A stretch of DNA of 64,000 nt from Homalodisca vitripennis (taxonomy: Eukaryota; Arthropoda; Insecta; Hemiptera; Cicadellidae): the NCBI RefSeq assembly GCF_021130785.1, contig NW_025778036.1, positions 62,001-126,000 on the forward strand, given 5' to 3'. Under the pieces are notes generated by a model, which searched no databases, had not been told where the DNA came from, and saw nothing but the letters and a program-made list of their open reading frames with translations. A program made the translations under genes and the position numbers. This document shows, piece by piece, positions 41,391 to 53,479 of the stretch; positions within the stretch are counted from its first letter, which is position 1, and each line of letters starts with the position of its first letter.

Positions 41391-41833
41391 TTTTTTTTTT
41401 TTTTTTTTTTATAAGGGGCAAAAAACGCTGAGGTTATCATTGCCCTCAAGAAAGAATTGACACCTACTCGTATCTGGTAGTGTCAATTAGGTACATACAG
41501 ATTACATTGTATATAACAAAAATAGGAATTACGACAAGTAGGTGAGTAAATAATTTATACTTAAAACTAGATAACAATAAATATAACAAGGGAAAGACTG
41601 TAGAGAGGTCTTAACCTATATAAAGACTAAAACGATAAATAGAACATAAATAAGGACAAGGTACATAACATTGATTAAATAAACTGTAAAAACGTAACAA
41701 ATTTTACTGCCACCAAGAAAGCTGTAAAGGGGCTAATTTGGCAGCTGTCAAGATAATGATACATAAAATAAATAATAAAATTTATAAATATTAACAACAA
41801 TAGATAATCTGAATAAATAAGTTTAACATTAAA

Positions 41834-44800
41834 TTATATTTTATTACTCAGCGACGTTGCATTCAGAAAACACAGCAATCTTTGAGTTGCCGTCTCGTCA
41901 TCACAAAGAATATCGTTCAACGAAGCCGGCAGATTCGAGTTGCGCCTATGTACCGAATAGCGAGGGCAGTCAACAAGCACATGTTTGACAGTAATGACAG
42001 TGTCACATGTGACGCAGACCGGAGGATCATCTCTACTCATGAGGAAGCCATGTGTGAGAAGCGTGTGGCCTAGCCGCAGGCGACACAACACAACCTCCTC
42101 ACGACGACTCGGGCGGTTCGCTGTCTCCCAGAGTCCAACGCAGTCTTTAATACGTCGCAACTTGTTGTTGACGACTGCCCGCCAATCGCTATTCCATTTG
42201 GCTTTCAGTTTGCCCTTCACTACCGGGTAATGTCGGAAGAAATCATCCGTGCGGTGTAAGGCTCGAGTTGTAATGCTTCCTTAGCTCCTCTATCTGCCAG
42301 CTCGTTTCCGGATACTCCAATGTGTCCAGGTACCCAGACAAGGAAGACAGCAACACCTTCGGACTGAAGGGAAGACAAAGAGTGCCATATTTCGCGGATG
42401 ATGATGTGTTTTGAAAACATGTCGCTGATGGCTTGTATACCACTAAGGGAGTCGCTGCAGATAACCAATTTTTTAGTCATAGGAAACGTTATATTTAGGG
42501 CCTTTTGGATGGCTGTTAATTCGGCCGTGAAAATGGAAGAGTCGTTGGGGAGACGAAATCCGTATTGTCTTACCCCAGTGACGAAAGCACATCCAGTTCT
42601 ACAACGTTCCTTTGACCCGTCAGTATAGACAACATCGCAAGGTGCGAGGCTGCCTAGTATTTGACGGAATTCTTGTTGGTAGACTGTTTTTGGAGTGGAC
42701 ACTTTTTTAAGCCTAGAGAGATTTAAAATAATTTTTGGCATTGAGACGCTCCAGGGTGGGATATCACATTGATGAACGACTTTAAACTGGTAATCGTTTA
42801 TTCCTATTTCATAAGCGTAGGATTTGGCCCTAACGCCTAAGGGTGAAGGAAGATTTGGTCTCGCTAGGAAAGAATTATAGAGTGGATTTCGCAGGACCGG
42901 TTCAAACGCAGGGTTTTCTGGCTTCCCTGAAAGAGCGTGAACATAGTTTAGGGACAGTTGTTGTCGTCTATGCGAAAGAGGGGGTTCTCCCGTTTCTGCG
43001 AGAAGACTGTTAATAGGAGAAGATCGAAAAGCTCCAGTGGCCAGTCTTAAAGCAGAATTATGGACTGGGTCAAGCATTTTGAGAGCACTGGGTCTTGCGG
43101 ACCCATATGCTTGACATCCATAATCTATACAGGAACGGATGGTGGCTTTGTAGAACCTGAGCATGCATGTCCTGTCAGCCCCCCATTTTGTTCCGCTTAA
43201 AGCTCTCAGTATGTTCAAGCGCTTCACGCATCGATCTTTTAGGTCTTTCAGGTGAGGCACCCAAGTTAGCCGGGTATCAAATGTGAGACCCAGGAATCTG
43301 ATATTGTCACAAGTAGTGATTGTCTGACCCAGCAAAGAAAGCGTTGGCTGCTCAACGGTACGCATTCTGGAGAAAACGATGGCTTTTGTTTTAGGTGGCG
43401 AAAAAGAAAAACCCGTAACTCCGCACCACTGCTCAAGCCTGTTGATGGTAAGCTGTAAAGCTCTCTCCCCCACCGCTAGCTTCTTTGTAGAAATGTAAAT
43501 AGAGAAATCATCTACAAACAAAGAACAGCGCACAGGAGGGGTAACGCAAGACGATATGTTATTGATTGCAATGGCAAACAGAGTACAGCTTAGAACGCTA
43601 CCTTGTGGAATACCATTTTCCAGCGTGAATGAATCGGAAATGGTTGTCCCAAGTTTGACCTGTATGGTTCTTTCCGACAAGAAGCCCTGTATGAAAGAAA
43701 CCATGTGGCCCCCTACACCCCAAGATATTAAGGCATTTAATATCCCCCTTCTCCAAGCTTTGTCATAAGCCTTGGAAATGTCGAAGAATACAGCGATCAA
43801 CTGTTTTCATTCAATAAAGGAATTCAGGATTGCCGATTCCAAGGCAAGTAGATGGTCACTTGTAGACCGGCTTTGTCGGAATCCGCACTGGGAAGGTGAA
43901 AGAAGATTATTTTTCTCCAGAAACCAAACAAGACGTCTGTTGACCATCCTTTCGAATACTTTGCAGAGACTGCTAGTAAGCGAAATTGGTCTATAGCTTC
44001 CTGGAGAAGTTCTATCTTGGCCCGGTTTTTGGAGAGCGATAATGTGTGAACGACGCCAAGAATTAGGGAATGTGTTTTCTAAATATATTCTATTATATAA
44101 TTTTAGAAGATCTTGTTTTCCATCCTCCGTCAGGTTCCGCAACATGGCATAATGTATGTTATCGGGACCTGGAGCAGAATTTGATGTCGCCTTTAGTGAT
44201 GAATCAAGTTCATCAATGGTAAAGGGAAGGTTTAAAGGAGAGTTGTTGTTAATATTGAAATTTAGAGGATGTCTTTCTGTATTTGTTTTGAAATTTTGAA
44301 ACTCCCTATTGTAAGATGACGTTTTTGAAATTTCCGCAAAATGTGAGCCGAGTAAATTGGAAACTGTCAAGGGATCAGTTACCACATCGGTACCATTTTT
44401 CAGAGCAATAAAAGAAGGTGGGGAGGTCTTACAGCAAACAGATCGAAGCTTCCTCCAAACATCAGATGCAGGAGTAGTTCGTTTTATTTGATCTGTGTAG
44501 TCCAGCCAGGACTGCCGCCGTCTCTGTCTAAAAACCTGTCTTGCTTTTGCCCGTGCTCTTCTGTACCTACTTAAATTTTCTTCATTCGGTGATCTGTTGA
44601 ACTGTCTTAAACATTTTCGACGCTCCTTTAGAGCCGCCGAACATTCTTCAGACCACCAAGAAACCTGGCGTTTGTTTGGTGAACCTGAGGATTTTGGAAT
44701 GCTTCGCTCTGCGGATGTTATAATATTGGTTGTAAATAATTCAGTAGCTGTATTTATGTCGTTTAATTCGATATTAGTAGTTTGAGAAACTATGTTCCTT

Positions 44801-45510
44801 TTGTACTCGTTCCAGTCAGCCCTCTTAATTTTCCACCTGGGACACCTGCCTGTCAAAGATGGGAAGGATTGAAAAGCCACGGCAATGGGCGCATGGTCAC
44901 TCCCTGACAGGTCGGGAAGTACGGACCAATGCACTCGAGTTGCCACGACCGGACTGCAGATTGACAGGTCGATTGCCGACCATATGCCAGTCCTAGGGCA
45001 CATGTAAGTGGCCGACTCGTCATTGAGAACGACCGCTGCCACTTCATCCCACAATCCCGCAACCATGTTACCCCTCCGATCAGAATGGCTGGAACCCCAA
45101 GAGCGATGATGTGCATTGAAATCACCAACCATCAAGAAAGGAGAAGGGAGTTGGCTGTACAGATCACGTAGATCATCAAGAGATAAATCAAAAGGGGAAG
45201 GTGGGATATATATGGAGCAGATGGTTAATTTAAAAGGAACGTCGATTGAAACTGCTACTGCCTGGAGGTTTGTGACGATGTTCAAGGCTCTAGCATTAAC
45301 AGAAGAATCTGCTAGAATAGCCACACCTCCACAGGCAATTTGTTGGTGATGATCTAGGCGAAAGATGTCATAACCATTTTGTTTGAAAAGAGTATGAGGA
45401 GACAATTTTGTCTCTTGTAGGCAAATAAATTTAGGTTTTCTTGTATTGATAAGTAATTTTAAGTCTTCAAAGTGGCTTCTCAAACCATTAATATTCCATT
45501 GTAACAGCAT
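41834..45510 (-). pseudogene. Non-LTR ORF2: endonuclease, reverse transcriptase, RNase H
   Basis: 43807-45510: APE-type endonuclease (MLLQWNINGL, CLQETKL, GDFNAHH, GSDHAPI) and the start of RT (PISLTSSLCKVFERM, QCGFRQSRST). 42220-43800: RT palm (FFDISKAYDKAW, GIPQGSVLS, FVDDFSI with Val in place of the usual Ala) and RNase H (YTDGSK, AELTAIQKAL, SDSLSG, WVPGHIGVSGNELAD). 41834-42220: tail with a C-x2-C...H-x4-C finger (CVTCDTVITVKHVLVDC). A single TGA at 43807 interrupts RT and a frameshift lies near 42235. It makes the cDNA and nicks the target for target-primed reverse transcription. Confidence 0.93.
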
Positions 45511-45677
45511 TTTATATTATATTATATATTTTGTGCTAGTTCATCGTAATTTTTTTTCTTTGTTTAGATACAGGACGGAAGTTACCATGAACAGTTTGGA
45601 ACTCTGTCTGCATCTCCAAAGGGTCCTCAACCATATCATCATCAAGTGATAATTGGGAGGATTTGGACGAGGATGGA

Positions 45678-47033
45678 TTAGTCTTTTTTACTAGGAATTT
45701 GGATCTGTTTTCTGATTTTTCTTGTATATTCTTTTTTAGTTTGTCGGCGAGTTTTTTTCCTCTCTTCCAAAGATAAGGCGGGTTTCGTATTTTGTTGCAC
45801 CCTATCTCTGAAAGTAGGAGTAACTATTGGGCGACCTTGAATGTGTGTGTTGGACTTAGTATGGGGCGTGTGGACTGCTTGGGAAGGATTACCGGTGGAT
45901 GCCAACGGATGTTGTCCGATACCGGCTGCAAGCTGCTTAACCAAAGCGGCAACCTGTTCTGTTAATTTGAGTACCATACCCTCCAAGGCGGTACATGACG
46001 GGCACTGTGCGGATTGTACTGGGGCTGAAGCAGCTTCAGAGTACGAGACTCCCTTTTTAGGGGTTGGAGCGATTCTTCTCCTGTACTCTTTGCGGGCTTC
46101 GTTAAAGGAGAGTTTGTTAAGAGTAACAATCTTCAATACTTCCTTTTCTTCTAAGTAAACTCTACACTCCTTCGAGGTGGCCGCGTGTTTTCCCTTACAG
46201 TTCACGCATCTGACGTCGTTCTTGCAACCTTCCTCTTGGTGGCCTTCATCGCCGCAACGGGAACAAGTCTCAGGGCCCGAGCACGTCTTAGTAGAGTGCC
46301 CGAATCTCTGACAACGGAAACACCGCTGCGGATTTTTGAAGTATGGCCGTACAGTCAGGGACAAGTACCCAGCCTTAATAGTTTTTGGGGGTTGAGGAAA
46401 TGCAAAGGTCAGAATTAGACCAGGAGTAGGAACCTTTCTCCCATTCTCCGTCCGAAGCATCCTGACCACATCGGTCACCATTTCACACTGCAGCTCGTCC
46501 TTGATTTCTTCCTCACTACACTCCATCAGGTCACGGCAGAAGACGATCCCCTTGGAGGTGTTCAGTGAGGAGTGCGGTTGAACGACGACTTCCACCTGAT
46601 CAAAAAAGTTTGTCATCTGAAGGAACTTCTTGGCTTGGATGTAGTTTGCAGCCTCCACCAAGATAGTTCCATTTCTCAGTTTGCTTACAGATTTAGGCTG
46701 ACCGCCTGAGGAAACAAAAGCTTTGTTTATAAGGAAAGGACTAACCTTCGTTAGAGTTTTGCCCTCATCCTTATGACTAACGATTAGGTATAGTGGAGTT
46801 GGAACGTTCATATTTTCTGCGTTTAATTTTTCTTCCACTTTCCTTTGTTTTACATACGATTCATTTTCAGAATCCGACAACTGTCGCTTTTTCTCTGGAT
46901 CGTTGTCTCTTTCTCCGAATTCTTGCCCTAAGGGTGGGGTGGTTTGAGTATCCATATATAAGGTCACCAGCGCATCGTGTTTAGTAGTGCGGGCCGATTC
47001 ACCGGGAGCGGGCATGCCCTCGGGTGTCCACAA
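45678..47033 (-). CDS. Non-LTR ORF1, gag-like with three CCHC zinc knuckles
   Basis: 451 codons if read from 47033; the Met at 46955 (MDTQTTPPLGQEFGERDND) looks the better start, giving about 425. An RRM-like fold region (LYLIVSHKDEGKTLTKV to VVVQPHSSLNTSKGIVFC) precedes three knuckles: CFRCQRFGHSTKTC, CSRCGDEGHQEEGC and CVNCKGKHAATSKEC. The C-terminus is basic. ORF1 proteins coat the element's RNA. The frame is intact. ORF2 begins 168 bp downstream. Confidence 0.88.
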   Translation of the reverse strand: MWTPEGMPAPGESARTTKHDALVTLYMDTQTTPPLGQEFGERDNDPEKKRQLSDSENESYVKQRKVEEKLNAENMNVPTPLYLIVSHKDEGKTLTKVSPFLINKAFVSSGGQPKSVSKLRNGTILVEAANYIQAKKFLQMTNFFDQVEVVVQPHSSLNTSKGIVFCRDLMECSEEEIKDELQCEMVTDVVRMLRTENGRKVPTPGLILTFAFPQPPKTIKAGYLSLTVRPYFKNPQRCFRCQRFGHSTKTCSGPETCSRCGDEGHQEEGCKNDVRCVNCKGKHAATSKECRVYLEEKEVLKIVTLNKLSFNEARKEYRRRIAPTPKKGVSYSEAASAPVQSAQCPSCTALEGMVLKLTEQVAALVKQLAAGIGQHPLASTGNPSQAVHTPHTKSNTHIQGRPIVTPTFRDRVQQNTKPALSLEERKKTRRQTKKEYTRKIRKQIQIPSKKD

Positions 47034-47412
47034 ACCGTAGCTTGGGGGACAACCCTACCTCAGTTCCCCGAGGCCCGGTTTCCATCGATTACCAAGTCGG
47101 GAATACGCGCACAACTTGGACTCGCACGTGGCAACAGGGGCTCCGACACCCCTGCCTACTGAACACTTCCTGACCAAGGACCGAAGTGACTGGCTTCTGA
47201 ACCAGTACATGACTTACGCCTCGGCAGAGACAAGCTCACATCAGCTCTCACCGACACCAGATAGGGCACCTAGTGCCGGCTTAAGCACTCCCAGCGAGCC
47301 ATGTACTGGAACGGTCAGAGGACGGGTACTTAAAAGACCCTGGAGGGGGATTTGGTAGGAATTAGGAAATGGTTAGGTGGGAAGAGGCAGTTTAACGTCA
47401 TACCCAGGACGT

Positions 47413-47690
47413 GAGACAGAAATTCTACCGCGGCCCCTCACTCGGTTGCAATTCCCAGTCAAACTCGGTTACGCCATGACAATTAATAAAAGCCAAGGGC
47501 AAACTTTCAACAAAATTGGTATTTGTCTCGACACACCATGCTTCGCGCACGGTCAATTGTACCTGGCGTTTTCGAGGGTTAGGAAATGGGCCGATGTATT
47601 AGTCTATGTGAGTGACGGTCCAATACAAGGGACGTTTGGTTTCAACGATGGGCGTACCTTTACAACGTCGTGTATGCGTCCATTGTAGAT
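47413..47690 (+). pseudogene. Helitron helicase C-terminal part 2 (copy 2)
   Basis: Resumes the helicase after the non-LTR insertion at [19 protein letters not shown]. Typical PIF1/Helitron motifs follow: [28 protein letters not shown] and VLVYVSDGP. The frame ends TSCMRPL at 47688. With the target duplication collapsed, the frame joins 41390 directly. Confidence 0.9.
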
Positions 47691-47739
47691 CGAAACTACA
47701 ACAATGGTCAATTCATACAACATAGTGGGGAAGAAGAAC

Positions 47740-47985
47740 ATCAAAATCTAATCCCACGACAATGGGCCTGAAGACTTTGAGTTGACAATGAACAATTGGC
47801 TCAGGAGTTCTTCCAAATCATTGAAGACGAGAATACGTTCATCACTGTTGTACACAACGACAGTAAGAGTGTTTCTCGTCACGATCAACCAGGCACTTCC
47901 GGCATTAGCAGGACATTTTTACGTCCTATCGCTGATGACTCGGACAGTGATTTATTGATCAGCAAAATTATTCAAACTTAGTTTG
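47740..47985 (+). pseudogene. Helitron C-terminal acidic tail (copy 2)
   Basis: Counterpart of 19835-20119: FFQIIEDENTFITVVHND, DQPGTSGISRTFLRP and DDSDSD. The region just upstream differs from copy 1 by short deletions and frame changes. The open frame runs to 47981. Confidence 0.6.
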
Positions 47986-48049
47986 CCAGTCATATAGGAA
48001 ATTGTAATTTTTCTAAATTTTGTAGCACCATTCCATTGTTTAATGTCTT

Positions 48050-48310
48050 CCCCCCAGTGTACACACACATATATATTTTACATTATACACAGAAAGAGTG
48101 AAGATTCATTATTATATTTGTATACAATGTTATATACTGCATTTTATTTTTCTATTACTTGACGTGTATGACTTATACACATATATTACTTTTACCATTT
48201 TTTATATTTGTATGCAATGTTATACACTGCATTTTTATTTTCTATTACTGAATGTGTATACAAATTATACATATATATTACTATTACCATTTTTTATATT
48301 TCGATGGCTT
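48050..48310. repeat. AT-rich Helitron tail repeats (copy 2)
   Basis: Two to three units like those at 20200-20990 (tgcaatgttatacactgca, gtgtatacaaattatacata). The repeat ends abruptly at about 48300, where unrelated sequence begins. The next part of the Helitron tail is found at 50636. Confidence 0.7.
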
Positions 48311-48399
48311 AGAGTGAAAACCTCGTATCTCCATTTCTTTTTTGTAAAATGACATTTTTTTGTTTATGGTCTCTGGTTTTCTTTACAAGATGAAACTAA

Positions 48400-49347
48400 T
48401 TTCCAACGAGTTTTGATGTAGATAGTCCTCTTCAAGACACCACAAGTGACTTACTATTTGAACTCGTCGGATTTGACGAACAAGATCTCAGTTTATTTCC
48501 AGAATCGAATACAAGTAATAAAACAGACATTATAGCATCAAGCCCGGAGGATTTAACTAACATTGCAAATGATAACAACAGGGTTGAGAGTGAAAACCAG
48601 GAAATTGTAGAGACAAATATTACAGAACCTGTAAGTATTATTCAGCCCGAGGAAGAGTCAAGTAATCATGAGCCCTCTGGCACTGAAGAAGACACTGAAC
48701 AAGTCCCTTTAAATCATAGTAGAGAAATACCAGAAAAGAAAAGGATGAAAAAGAGGGGAAGAGCAGACAAAGAAACATGGGAACAACAGAAACAAAAGAC
48801 AAAGAGGTTGAAAGGAGATGAATTCTTTGGAAGGAGAAAAAACGAGCAAGGTAAAATTGTGTTTGATGTTAAAAGAGCCAAGAGAGAAATAAAAAAACGT
48901 TGCTCTTGCACTGGCCAAAGGAAAAGTGTATTTAACTGTAATAAAATTTCAGAAGATATGAGAAAGGATATGTTTACTAAATTTTGGAGTTTGAATTGGT
49001 GAGAGAGAAAAATCGTTGTGCAAAGCTTAGTTGAAAGAAAACTTGTGGCTCAAAGAAAAGTAGATGGTGTACAATCAAGGCGAAATGGCTCTCTCCTACA
49101 TTTTATAGTTGGGCGCAAGAGAATATTTGATAAATTAAATAATATGTACTGGACAGAAGGCGTCCTGTCGTCAACATTGGAGAAACAACCATATGAGATC
49201 TGCACGACTATTGTAGAAATGAACGAGTCCCAGAAAAGGTCCAAGCAGAAAATCAAGGCCTTCAAGGAAGTAAACGTAATGTTGCAAGTTGAAATATTGA
49301 AGGAAGACACCAATGCAGGAAATATCTTTGCATCGAAAAGATGGTGA
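48400..49347 (+). pseudogene. Family X transposon protein, N-terminal fragment (copy X1)
   Basis: One frame is open from 48400 and broken only by a TGA at 49000. It has an acidic, Ser/Glu-rich N-terminus, a basic stretch (REIPEKKRMKKRGRADKETW), a Cys cluster CSCTGQRKSVFNCNKIS and MRKDMFTKFWSL, then SRRNGSLLHFIVG. This order (basic, C-x-C...C, FWxL) recurs in a widespread arthropod family of uncharacterised transposon-encoded proteins, which I recognise only as a pattern. No initiating ATG is in place; a preceding exon or lost start is likely. Confidence 0.5.
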
Positions 49348-50269
49348 TGTGGATCTGCTCAACTTTACAGCAAGGCAATTTGCGGATTAACTGAAAACCA
49401 ACTCAGAGTGACTCTTTTCCTCAGGAGAAGATGAGGGAAATCTTCTCCTAGCAGGAAATGACAAATTTATACAGCAAGTGGGACCTGTGGTCTGTAAGGT
49501 AGTGAGTGGCAGGGGCCAACTTAGAGGAGACTAGTACCGAGCGAAAGTACTGATGAGTGGCAGGAAGAGCGTGGTTAGCTGTTCTCTCAGCTGTGTCTCA
49601 GGAGTGATTCTGTTGTTGGTGTAGGTTTAGTGTTAGGTAGGGGTAGTTGTAGTACCCAATCATTTCTTTGTTCATTCGGAACTCGCCTTTCACATGATAC
49701 CAAGTGGAATTGGTTTGGTGTCTTGCTTCCTGCTGACTTACCCTTTGCAGGGAGCAAGAACTCTAAATTGATTAGTAGTATAATTTATCTAACTGTGCTT
49801 AACTCCTCCCTTATATATGGGATGTTTGTGTTTTCTAGTGTATCAGTGTATGTAGATTGTGTTAAGTGAATATATATATGCAGGGTACCCTTCTATTAGG
49901 TAGCAGTAGTTGAGTTCTTCACTTTGTGACGTCGTCAGTGTGAGTGTGCTTTGTGAGATGAGTCCACTTAGGTTCTAAGAAATTTTTGTGTGCGTTTTTT
50001 TTTACTTATTTATATTTAATTTATAATGAAACTTAATAACACGTCTTATGGAGTAGCGAGCCGCAAATTCTACCCTCAGAATGATAAGATACACAGTTAA
50101 TGGCCCTGCAGTTGTATTTTCAACAGGAATGTCAAAAACCACTTTCACTGAATAGAAAGGATGTAAACACTAATGAGTTTTCAAGACCAATACACTATCC
50201 CGGAAATCCCATTGTTGCAATGAATGTTGCCAACACAGAAGAACTAATTCATTGCATCACAGATAAATG
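49348..50269. other. Unassigned sequence, no supported gene
   Basis: About 0.9 kb without recognised coding sequence. A 57-codon frame at 50100-50270 (MALQLYFQQECQKPLSLNRK) looks protein-like but has no motif and no context. It could be a fragment of another element. Confidence 0.4.
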
Positions 50270-50552
50270 ACGAATAACTTTAAAACGCCGCCATTTCAGT
50301 TAGAGTGAACCTTTTGAGGTCCGGTTTGCGGCAATGAGTTTACTAACTAAGACCTTTAATTTGATATAAAACTCGACCTATGCTGCTATTTAAGAATTTT
50401 GTCTGACTCCTCGTGGGCCGTCCCCCAAAAGGGATAAAAAAGTTTTAATACCTTAAAAACCTAGACATTTATGGCTATTATTGATATACCAAGTCTCATT
50501 ACTTTATCTATATTGGTAAAAAATATATTAAACCGTTCCGGGACTTTTTTAC

Positions 50553-50560
<8 letters not shown>
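50270..50560. repeat. Interspersed repeat, copy 2 (see 39590-39880)
   Basis: Shares with 39590-39880 the blocks acctatgctgctatttaaga, ccgtcccccaaaagg and aaaccgttccgggactt. It is followed directly by a TA tract at 50559-50634. Confidence 0.45.

Positions 50561-50634
<74 letters not shown>
50559..50634. repeat. (TA)n microsatellite
   Basis: About 75 bp of nearly pure TA repeat, visible directly. Confidence 0.95.
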
Positions 50635-50635
<1 letters not shown>

Positions 50636-50638
<3 letters not shown>

Positions 50639-51218
50639 AACGGAACTAAATTTAATTTTTTACTTGATTTTTATTAACATTAAACACAATATATAACACA
50701 ATTTTTAAATTGATAAAAACCGGAATACATTCGATGTACTGATAATTAGGCCTTTATTCCGTTTATCTCACCCAAACTAAACGAAATATGATCTCTTTTT
50801 TCTATCATGTATACAATAGTTTGTGTAAATAGTGATTGTGCCGGCCATGACTACTTTATTCACCCTATTGTGTCTGTCCCCCCTGATTGTGACCGTCTCC
50901 CATCATTGTGACCATCTCCCACAAATTACGTCTACTTACCCCCCTTTACTCGGTGTTATCGCACCGCAATAGTGAACACTCTGTGTAGTGAATTTGCATC
51001 ACCATTAACTTAGTACACATGGACGCTCTCTGCACTACATGTTGCTATTTGTATATAGTTTTTTAATTTCGTTCTTTTTTTCGTTTAGTTTTACATTGAT
51101 GCATGGACGCTCATCTGTAGTGGCATGTTGCTACTTGTATAAATATTTCGTTTTTTTCGTTTAGTTTAAGGTTGGTGCATGGATGCTCTCTGTAGTATCA
51201 TGTTGCCATTTGTATATA
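50636..51218. repeat. Helitron tail, distal part (copy 2)
   Basis: Matches 21295-21530 and the core repeats at 21641-22130 (three core copies with ttggtgcatgg.tgctctctgt and catgttgccatttgtatata). It is separated from the proximal tail by the X1 fragment and the interspersed repeat. Confidence 0.65.
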
Positions 51219-53100
51219 CAGGATGAGTCATAAATATGGTAAAATATTTTAAGACATGATTTTAGAATAAGAAAAAAATGTTTTATCAAGGTAGGTCCGG
51301 AACGCTCCATTAGTGAGTAATGGCTGGCGAAAGATTTTGCTTTGTTTTCGGTTCACCTGGTGAAATTAAGTGATTCTGAACTGTTTTGTTCTTACTTTTA
51401 TTGGATTTAAAAGAAAAATAACCTTAAAAATAAAATAAAACCACTCTAGAGGTTGTAGTGTAAACAGTTTTTGAGAAAAAGTATGAAAATGTAGATAAAC
51501 ATGTTATGAAAAGTTGACTCATAAAAATAGATTGGCTATTTTTTTAATCTACTGGGACAAAGAAAAGAGTAGTAACACAAAAAGGCAATTCATGTTATCT
51601 TGTTAGAATGTTTGCCCAATAGAACGTTCAAGAAAAAGAGAAGAATAGTGTAAAAAAATGAAAAATACTCTTTCATTCTACTTTACATTAGAGGGTATCA
51701 AAATAAAAGTAAGGTAATGTTTCTAAATACGCTTTGCATCTCTAATACTGTCGTTGTAAACTGTTTAAAAAACCAGAAACCCGGGGGTGCTGTTAAAACT
51801 GATGAACGAGGTAAAAACTCCCCAGTAAATAAAATTCCAGATCAGATAATTCAAAATGTCATTAAACACATATCCTCATTCCCCAACTACGAAAGCCATT
51901 ATTGTAGGGAAAGAACGCAATATAAATACCTGGGTCCTGAATTAAACAAAGAAAAAATGTATAACTTATACCTACAGTTTTGTAAAGTAAAACAACATCT
52001 CTGAAGAGTTCGTGGCTAAAAATTGAGTTTATTTTGACGTATTTGACAAGCATTTTAAGCTTTCATTCAACCCTCCGGAAGCAGATACATGTGATTTTAT
52101 GTGACTCCTTTCAGGCCAGGCTTAAAGATTATAGTTTTAGTGAGACAGAAAAAAACTACACTTCTGAATATAAGTCACATTTGACAGAATCAAAGAAGAG
52201 ATACAAGTTAAAAATTGAAGAACACGTCTCGTCGTCATAGAGTTTTGACTGGCAATCTTCAGAAGTGTTTGCCTCCACCACTTCTTTACTAAAGCACTAA
52301 GTTTTTATAAACGTAAACCGTGGACATTGAACTACACTATTTTTGACTCATCTGACAAAAGTGTTCACTGTGTGATGAGAGTAAGGCAGGCCGGGGTTGT
52401 GAAGAGATATCCTCTGCTATTAATGGGCTGACAATATAATTCCCACATCAGAAGTCTATGAAATTACAATATGGTCAGATAATTGTTATGGTCAAAATAA
52501 AAATATTGGCATAATCATGTGTTTCTATTGGATATGCACAAGTATCTGCAAATGAAGTGTGTAAATCTGAAATACCTTTTTAAAGGGCACACGCACATGG
52601 AGGCAGATACGATCCATGCGCTAATTGAAAGAAAGAGATAAAATAAATAATTTGACAATATTAACCCCATGGGACTGGCAGCAAATGGTTCGTATGTGTT
52701 GAAGTAAGTTTCATGTGCACAATATGGAATAGAATGATTTTAAACAGTTCAATACACTGTGATCAAAAAAATATTGAGAAGATAAGGTTCTCATTTTACC
52801 GCTGTCCACATTCAATTGCAACAGGAGAGAATCGGAATGCTCTATTTAAAGTCATCCTTTGATTATGGTTTCTCAACTATTAATCTTAACAGGCGGTTAA
52901 GAAAAATTGCAAGATCAGAGGAAGAGAAGATTCCAGTGAACCTGCCAGTGAAGACACCAGTTCCAATATTCTAACGAAAGTACAATTACCTAATGTCGTT
53001 GTTACCGTTTGTACCAAGTGTTTGTCATGATTTCTATAAGAATTTGTAAATGGCATAGATTTACATACGAGGGACAATTTTCATAACCCCATAAGTAAAT
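51219..53100 (+). pseudogene. Family X transposon, middle to C-terminal part (copy X2)
   Basis: 51717-52004 holds FLNTLCISNTVVVNCLKNQK, DQIIQNVIKHISSFPNYESH and YCRERTQYKYLGPELN. Beyond 52004 the same protein is readable in pieces with many stops: a CDES.AGRGCEEI-type block near 52360, WSDNCYGQNKN near 52470, GHTHMEADTIHALIE near 52590 and a terminal PVNLPVKTPVPIF-like part near 52950. The WSDN Asp and EADTIH Glu are candidate catalytic residues of a DDE-type nuclease. The left edge may be ACAGGATGAGTCATAAATAT at 51219, a terminus-like sequence. Confidence 0.55.
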
Positions 53101-53479
53101 TTTTTTTCGAGTTTGTGTTTAGAATTAGAAACTACACATATTTTAATATGCTGAAGGTAGTAAAACACCATACATCCATTTTAAAAACAATTGAAGAAAT
53201 TGCTGTAAAAAGCATAACCCCACAAATAATCTGTCCTGGAAATAGCAAAACCCCACATCAGCTGTTTGTCCAATGAGAAGCAGGAATTGGAGTCACATGA
53301 CCTGTGTCTGCTTCCAGCTGACTGAATTTATTGTGATGTTATGTTTGTTTGAGGTTTACTGTGTTGCACAATATTGCAATTTTGCAAGAAAGAATTCAAT
53401 TGAAAATAATGTTAGTGAAAATAATGTGTTTATTAGAGACTCGAGTATCGGTTGAAGAAAAAGAAAAAAAAAAAACCAA

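Larger units (their letters stand above)
41391..47412 (-). mobile_element. Near full-length I-group non-LTR retrotransposon
   Basis: Minus-strand element. Its poly(A) tail is the T-run at 41391-41410, and its 5' end is at 47411-47412. The 12-bp target duplication gagacagaaatt lies at 41379-41390 and 47413-47424, inside Helitron helicase coding sequence. It has two ORFs: a gag-like ORF1 with three CCHC knuckles, and an ORF2 with endonuclease, reverse transcriptase and RNase H. That domain set fits the I superfamily (I/Nimb-like). The 5' UTR (47034-47411) has a near-identical second copy at 1-132. Two breaks in ORF2 make it inactive as read. Confidence 0.93.
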
